Assembly (NCBI RefSeq): GCF_030413175.1
Contig: NZ_CP129212.1
Span: 6,781,001 to 6,845,000, forward strand
Length of the DNA stretch: 64,000 nucleotides
Direction of reading: 5' to 3'
Origin: Bradyrhizobium roseum
GTDB lineage: Bacteria > Pseudomonadota > Alphaproteobacteria > Rhizobiales > Xanthobacteraceae
A program made the translations under genes and the position numbers. The notes beneath the pieces were generated by a model that ran no database searches, had not been told where the DNA came from, and was given only the letters and a program-made list of their open reading frames with translations. Of this stretch, positions 60,514-64,000 are shown one piece after another (position 1 is the first letter of the stretch; every line of letters starts with the position of its first letter).

Positions 60514-61391
60514 CGCAGCCGCTCCGAGCCAAGCAGATTGCGCAACCCGTCGCCGACCAGATTGATGCCGAGCACCAGCACGGCCAGCGCGACGCCGGGG
60601 ATCATGATCACCCAGGGCGAGAAGAACATGTAGTCCTTGCCTTCGGCGATCATCAGGCCCCATGACGGCAGCGGCGGCGGCACGCCGAGGCCGAGAAACG
60701 ACAGCGCGGCTTCGAGCAGGATCGCCAGCGCCATTTCAAGCGTGGCCACCACGGCGAGATGACTCGCGATGTTCGGCAAAATCTCCTTGATCAGGATATG
60801 CGGCAGCGAGGCGCCGGCGCACCAGGCGGCGCTGACATAGTCATGGTTACGGACCTGCATCGTGGTGGAGCGCGCCACCACCGCAAAGCGATCCCATAAC
60901 AACAGCCCCAGCGTCGCCACCACGAGCCCGAGGCCCGATCCCATCAGGCCGACCACGGCGAGCGCCACCAGCACGACCGGGATCGACAGGCGCGTGGTGA
61001 TGGCGAACAGCACGATATCGTCGATCCGGCCGCCGAAGAAGCCACCGAGCACGCCGAGCGTGATGCCGATCAGGCCCGACGTGATCACCGTCATGATGCC
61101 GATCAACAATGAAATGCGCGCGCCATAGACCAGCCGCGCCAGATAATCCCGCCCGAGCTGGTCGGTGCCGAGCAGGTGTCCGGCCTGCGTGCCCTCCATC
61201 CAGAACGGCGGCTTGAGGCGGTTGCCGAGATCCTGCGTGAACGGGTCCGCCGGCACCAGCGCATTACCGATGACGGCCGCCACCACCACGAGCCCCACGA
61301 TGGCGATCCCGATCGCGAAAGCAGCGCTCCCGAGACGTGAACTGCCCGCGCTCGAAGGCGGCGCCGCCTGAATGGCAATCGGCTCGCTCAT
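60510..61391 (-). CDS. dppC: Dipeptide ABC transporter permease DppC
   Basis: Inner-membrane permease of 293 aa with an N-terminal helix and a binding-protein-dependent core of about five helices. The cytoplasmic EAA-type loop is SAAWCAGASLPHILIKEILPNI. Luminal tail of the first helix includes DPFTQDLGNRLKPP. Start ATG 61391, overlapping dppB. Confidence 0.93.
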   Translation of the reverse strand: MSEPIAIQAAPPSSAGSSRLGSAAFAIGIAIVGLVVVAAVIGNALVPADPFTQDLGNRLKPPFWMEGTQAGHLLGTDQLGRDYLARLVYGARISLLIGIMTVITSGLIGITLGVLGGFFGGRIDDIVLFAITTRLSIPVVLVALAVVGLMGSGLGLVVATLGLLLWDRFAVVARSTTMQVRNHDYVSAAWCAGASLPHILIKEILPNIASHLAVVATLEMALAILLEAALSFLGLGVPPPLPSWGLMIAEGKDYMFFSPWVIMIPGVALAVLVLGINLVGDGLRNLLGSERLR

Positions 61392-62305
61392 GCCGTGCGC
61401 AGCCTCGGATCGAGCAGCGCATTGAGGATGTCGGCGAGCAGCGTCAGCCCGATGTAGAACACGGCAAGCACCAGCACCACCGCCTGCACCACGGGGAAAT
61501 CGTTCTTGGCGATGCTTTCCCAGCCGAGATAGCCGACGCCGTGCAGCGCGAACACGGTCTCGATGACGATCGAGCCGCCGAGCATGAAGCCGAGCTGCAC
61601 AGCGGCGATCGAGACCACGGGAATGGCGGCGTTGCGCAGCGCATGCTTGAAGATGATGCGCGCCCGCGACAGACCTTTCGCGCGCGCCGTACGAATATAG
61701 TCGGACGCCATCGCCTCGATCATGCCGGAGCGCGTCAGCCGCGTCAGCGCCGGGATCGCGGTGAAGGCAAGCACGATCCCCGGCATCACGAAATGCTGCC
61801 AGGTGCCGGTGCCGGAGATCGGCAGGATGCCGAGTTGCAGGCCGAGCACGATCATCAGGATCAGCGCCAGCCAGAAGCTCGGCACCGCCTGCCCCACCAT
61901 CGTGAACAGGGTGACGCCGCGGTCGACCCAGGTGTTTTCGCGCAACGCGGCGAGGATGCCGAGCGGGATCGAGATAATCAGCGCGAGACTCAGGCCCACC
62001 AGGCCGAGCGTGACCGTGATCGGCAGGCGCTTGAGGATCAGGTTCGCTACGCTGTCCTTGAAGAAATAGCTCTGGCCGAAATCACCGATCAAAGCCCGGC
62101 CGGTCCAGGCGAAGAACTGCACATAAAGCGGGCGATCGAGGCCATAGGCCTTGCGCACGATTTCGACGTCGGCCTGCGTCGCCGATGGGCCGGCGATCGA
62201 AACCGCGAGGTCGCCGGACAGCCGCGTCAGCAGGAACGCAAGCGTCATCACGGTGAACGCGACCAGCACACCGATGGCAAGACGCCGGGCAATCAAACGC
62301 AACAT
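61388..62305 (-). CDS. dppB: Dipeptide ABC transporter permease DppB
   Basis: Inner-membrane permease of 305 aa, first gene of the operon. Typical DppB N-terminus (LRLIARRLAIGVLVAFTVMTLAF) and EAA loop (RTARAKGLSRARIIFKHALRNA). The start is ATG 62305, the third codon after two TTGs, with GGGG upstream. The operon promoter should lie in 62306-62671. Confidence 0.93.
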   Translation of the reverse strand: MLRLIARRLAIGVLVAFTVMTLAFLLTRLSGDLAVSIAGPSATQADVEIVRKAYGLDRPLYVQFFAWTGRALIGDFGQSYFFKDSVANLILKRLPITVTLGLVGLSLALIISIPLGILAALRENTWVDRGVTLFTMVGQAVPSFWLALILMIVLGLQLGILPISGTGTWQHFVMPGIVLAFTAIPALTRLTRSGMIEAMASDYIRTARAKGLSRARIIFKHALRNAAIPVVSIAAVQLGFMLGGSIVIETVFALHGVGYLGWESIAKNDFPVVQAVVLVLAVFYIGLTLLADILNALLDPRLRTA

Positions 62306-62671
62306 CAACAAAACCCCAGGACCGGCGAACGCGTCCCCACGCTCTTAGGCCGGCCAAGCAAACGCAACGGTGTCACTAAACTGTCGTCCCACGCAAGAGA
62401 GCTGACGATTGCCACGATTGCCCTTGTGACAACCCCCAAGGCGATGATTGCAATGTGCGTGCCAACACGAGATGCAGTCGCCCGGCCCCTTTTCGAGGGA
62501 GAATCTGGACTATTCCCGGACCGAATAGATCAGGGACGTCCGCCAATCAAGGCGCCGGCCGGCTTCGACGCCTTCCGGCCTGGCCTACGCAGGGCGCAAC
62601 GCCCATTTTTCGAGCGACCCGGGCACCAACAAGCGCCGGCCGACCGCAGCGTCACGACGACGCCGCGCGGG
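62306..62671. other. Intergenic stretch between dppB and the flavoprotein gene
   Basis: About 365 bp. It should carry the dpp operon promoter. No consensus promoter, operator or credible small gene was recognised; a rightward open frame at 62455-62706 lacks a ribosome-binding site and runs into the end of the oppositely oriented flavoprotein gene. Confidence 0.4.
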
Positions 62672-63919
62672 TCATGAAAGGTAGCGATCCGGCGCGAACG
62701 GCTTGACGTCATAGGGCGGCGGCGCGCCGGCGATCATGGCGGCAATGGCGGCGCCGGTCGCGGGGCCCGTCGTGAAGCCGATGTGCTGGTTGCCGAAGGC
62801 GAGCCACAGGCCGGCATGCCGGGGCGCCGGGCCGATCATCGGCAGGCTGTCGGGCAGTGTCGGCCGCGCGCCGCGCCAGGTTTCGCCGACCACGTCGCCG
62901 AATTCGACCACGCCACGCGCGAGCGGGACCACCTGGTCGAGCTGGGAGAACGAGGACGGCGCATCGCGGCCGGTCAGTTCGACGCCCGAGGTGACCCGGA
63001 TGCCCTGCTCCATCGGCGTCATCAGAAAACTGCCGTCGGCGTCATGGATCGGTCGCCGCAGCGTGCGCGCCGGGTTCGGCTTGAATTCGCGATGGTAGCC
63101 GCGCTCGAAGGCCAGCGGCACATGATAGCCGAGCGGCCGCAAAATATCCGATGACCACGGCCCCAGCGCGACCACGACGTGGCGCGCAAGAATTTCGCCA
63201 TCGGCGAGCACGACCCGCCAGCAATCGCCATCCGGCACGATCGCCTTGACGTCGGATGGCCTGACGTCGCCGCCCGCGCCCGCGAACATCCGCGCATAGG
63301 CCTTGACCACCTCGCCCGGCGAATCGACCGAGGCGGTCTGTGAGTGCAACAGGCCCACCTTGTAGACCGGCACGATATCCGGCTCGAGCGCGGACATATC
63401 CTGACGGTCGAGCAATTGGCTGGCGATGCCGAATTCGGTCAGCAGGGCCTGCTCCTGCTTCGCCGCCGCGACCGCATCGCCGCGCCACGCCTTCAGCCAG
63501 CCGGTCTCGCGGATGCGATGCCCCGCTCCCGCCTTCACGATCCATTCCCGGTGCAGTTTCAGCGAGGCGCCGATCAAGCCGTGCAGCGCGGCCGCCCGCG
63601 GCCTGAGACGCGGACCGGCCGAATTAGCCAGAAAGCGCGCGACCCATCCCGCGTTCTGAACCGCCCAGACCGGATTCCAGCGCAATGCCGGGTGACGGTT
63701 GGTGAGGTATTTCGGCAGCGCCTTCCACAGCGAGGGATTGTTGAGCGGCGAAATCGAGCCGCTGGAGATGATGCCGGCATTGCCATAGGAGGTCTCGCTG
63801 CCGGGCTCACGCCGGTCGACGAGCACGACCGACATTCCACGCTCTCGCGCAGCATAGGCCGTCGATACGCCGACGATTCCCGCGCCGAGCACGGCGACAT
63901 CAACTGTTTCTTCCAGCAT
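62672..63919 (-). CDS. D-amino-acid dehydrogenase-like FAD flavoprotein (DadA family)
   Basis: A 415-aa flavoprotein of the DAO/DadA superfamily that oxidises D-amino or N-substituted amino acids. The N-terminal dinucleotide-binding motif GAGIVG is at 12-17, followed by LVDRREPGSETSYGNAGIIS. Later features are VVALGPWSSDILRPLGY and the C-terminal FGNQHIGFTTGPATG for flavin contact. ATG 63919 is preceded by a weak GGAAA. Placed upstream of and on the same strand as the dipeptide importer, but 366 bp away, so not clearly in one operon. Confidence 0.9.
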   Translation of the reverse strand: MLEETVDVAVLGAGIVGVSTAYAARERGMSVVLVDRREPGSETSYGNAGIISSGSISPLNNPSLWKALPKYLTNRHPALRWNPVWAVQNAGWVARFLANSAGPRLRPRAAALHGLIGASLKLHREWIVKAGAGHRIRETGWLKAWRGDAVAAAKQEQALLTEFGIASQLLDRQDMSALEPDIVPVYKVGLLHSQTASVDSPGEVVKAYARMFAGAGGDVRPSDVKAIVPDGDCWRVVLADGEILARHVVVALGPWSSDILRPLGYHVPLAFERGYHREFKPNPARTLRRPIHDADGSFLMTPMEQGIRVTSGVELTGRDAPSSFSQLDQVVPLARGVVEFGDVVGETWRGARPTLPDSLPMIGPAPRHAGLWLAFGNQHIGFTTGPATGAAIAAMIAGAPPPYDVKPFAPDRYLS

Positions 63920-64000
63920 TGGCTTTCCAGATACCTGTCACGGCAGGATTTCACATCACGACCCGCCCGCCAATAGGCGGCGTTGCGCTCGGGAATCTTT

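Overview
The window is GC-rich chromosomal DNA of an alphaproteobacterium, most probably Bradyrhizobium or a close relative in the Nitrobacteraceae. Reasons: many ABC solute-binding proteins and LivHMGF/Dpp importers, a CHASE2 adenylate cyclase, an EcfG-type stress promoter (GGAAC-N16-CGTT), short lysine-rich proteins of rhizobial type, and the intergenic palindromes typical of that group. No rRNA, tRNA, CRISPR array, insertion sequence or phage gene was found. The assignment rests on content and style, not on a database search.

Layout. 1-3.3 kb: two divergent paralogous peptide-type solute-binding proteins, each behind a near-perfect sigma-54 (-24/-12) promoter in one 210-bp spacer. 3.3-11.7 kb: a giant secreted FecR/VCBS/RTX protein followed by a CHASE2 adenylate cyclase; a LapG-like periplasmic cysteine protease is divergent across a 0.6-kb AT-rich spacer. 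11.9-14.1 kb: a PQQ alcohol dehydrogenase fused to cytochrome c. 14.3-21.2 kb: a complete branched-chain-type ABC importer (livH-M-G-F) with an acyl-CoA ligase and a binding protein in one transcription unit. 21.5-23.8 kb: a two-gene ABC-2 exporter. 24.0-28.4 kb: a tightly packed four-gene operon encoding TelA, a solute-binding/von Willebrand A lipoprotein, an XpaC-like membrane protein and a second solute-binding-like protein.

28.4-43.4 kb is a mixed metabolic and repair region: a solitary LpxD, tandem alpha/beta hydrolases of which one has Asn for the nucleophile Asp, a metallo-beta-lactamase-fold protein, an amidohydrolase, an M29 aminopeptidase, a DEAD-box helicase, a divergent 3-methyladenine glycosylase, a triple-rhodanese protein, a LysR regulator and a split TPP decarboxylase. 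43.7-45.5 kb holds a ClpS-zinc finger-AAA ATPase fusion, one of the two most unusual finds. 45.5-56.6 kb has the look of a stress/envelope-sugar island: a small exported protein behind the EcfG promoter, a VOC protein, eight short conserved-looking proteins, and a mannose-6-phosphate isomerase / glycosyltransferase / GH130 operon. 54.9-56.4 kb is an amidase. 57.0-62.3 kb is a complete dipeptide ABC importer (dppBCDF plus binding protein), and the window ends with a D-amino-acid dehydrogenase-like flavoprotein.

The best candidates for poorly described biology are the ClpS-Zn-AAA fusion (43718-45460), the TelA/SBP-VWA/XpaC/SBP operon (23976-28371), and the adhesin-LapG-CHASE2 cyclase neighbourhood (3339-11707).
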